From Anaerolineales bacterium (GTDB lineage: Bacteria > Chloroflexota > Anaerolineae > Anaerolineales > Villigracilaceae), in NCBI GenBank assembly GCA_020847355.1, contig JADLCG010000047.1, positions 1 to 5,908 on the forward strand: a stretch of DNA of 5,908 bases. Reading direction: 5' to 3'. Within the stretch, counting starts at the first letter, position 1. Every line of letters starts with the position of its first letter. Position numbers and translations under genes: made by a program. The notes beneath the pieces are model-generated. The model made no database searches. It had not been told where the DNA came from and saw nothing but the letters and a program-made list of their open reading frames with translations. This document shows positions 5,827-5,908 of the stretch, in pieces.

Positions 5827-5830
5827 ATTA

Positions 5831-5870
5831 TTTTTTATAAAAGCGCATTTCAAAACGCGCGTTTTTTCAT
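5831..5870 (-). terminator. Possible hairpin terminator after the cupredoxin-like gene
   Basis: On the reverse strand, just after the stop at 5871-5873, an A-run is followed by GCGCG, a loop TTTTGAAA, then TGCGC and TTTTAT. The stem is short (four GC pairs and one G-T pair) but has the A-run and T-run of an intrinsic terminator. The same stretch contains a perfect 14-bp palindrome AAAACGCGCGTTTT (5852-5865), which could instead be a protein-binding site. Evidence for either role is limited. Confidence 0.4.
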
Positions 5871-5908
5871 TTATTGAGTAACAACTAATTCGCCAACCAT
5901 CCCAGCGT
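5871..5908 (-). CDS. C-terminal end of a probable cupredoxin-domain protein (runs off the right edge)
   Basis: Only 11 complete codons and the TAA stop (5871-5873) are inside the window. They read AGMVGELVVTQ. This matches the end of many plastocyanin-like and copper-oxidase cupredoxin domains, in which a His/Met ligand loop is followed by GM-x-G-x-L/I-V-V; the methionine here would be the axial copper ligand. The reading is short, so the assignment rests on this pattern and on the copper genes downstream. It ends 57 nt before the copZ-like start, in the same direction. It could be a small blue-copper protein, a multicopper oxidase, or a nitrite-reductase or oxidase subunit II type protein; the window cannot tell. 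Confidence 0.55.
   Translation of the reverse strand, partial: AGMVGELVVTQ

Noticed and set aside
5814..5850. Promoter-like TTGAAA, 17 bases, TAATAG on the reverse strand before the copZ-like gene
   Set aside because: The -10 box would overlap the ribosome binding site, so transcription would start too close to, or after, the site needed for translation.

Overview
The window looks like part of a bacterial chromosome of moderate GC, probably a Chloroflexota (Anaerolineae-like) organism. That is an inference from the style of the CopA and DUF2085 proteins, a PknB-like kinase next door and dispersed GCGGAT-type intergenic repeats; no 16S or taxonomic marker is present.

Layout. Positions 1-145 hold the N-terminal end of a serine/threonine protein kinase reading leftwards, with its own promoter at 179-207. 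Positions 146-655 are non-coding and rich in structure. A 151-bp element (293-443) has 14-bp terminal inverted repeats and abuts exact 10-bp direct repeats, so it looks like a non-autonomous MITE. It is followed by a 10-nt-period repeat (529-558) and a long GC-rich inverted repeat (566-607). A small acidic protein of unknown function is encoded rightwards at 656-892. Its stop codon overlaps the stop of the gene cluster that reads leftwards over the rest of the window.

That leftward cluster (5908 to 889) is a copper-handling locus. In transcription order it holds the last codons of a cupredoxin-like protein (5871-5908), a CopZ-like HMA metallochaperone (5595-5813), a terminator-like hairpin (5560-5590), a DUF2085 membrane protein (4799-5533), a CopA-type Cu(I) P1B-ATPase (2316-4784), a UreH/SafE-type membrane protein fused to a C-terminal cupredoxin domain (1117-2301), and a second single-domain HMA protein (889-1101). 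The last four genes are separated by only 14-15 nt and are probably co-transcribed.

Working model (inference): cytosolic HMA proteins carry Cu(I) to CopA, which exports it across the membrane. The SafE-cupredoxin protein, with a Cys/CxMxM site outside the membrane, and the upstream cupredoxin would receive or pass on exported copper. The role of the DUF2085 protein is unknown; its place between the chaperone and the ATPase makes it the most open part of the system.
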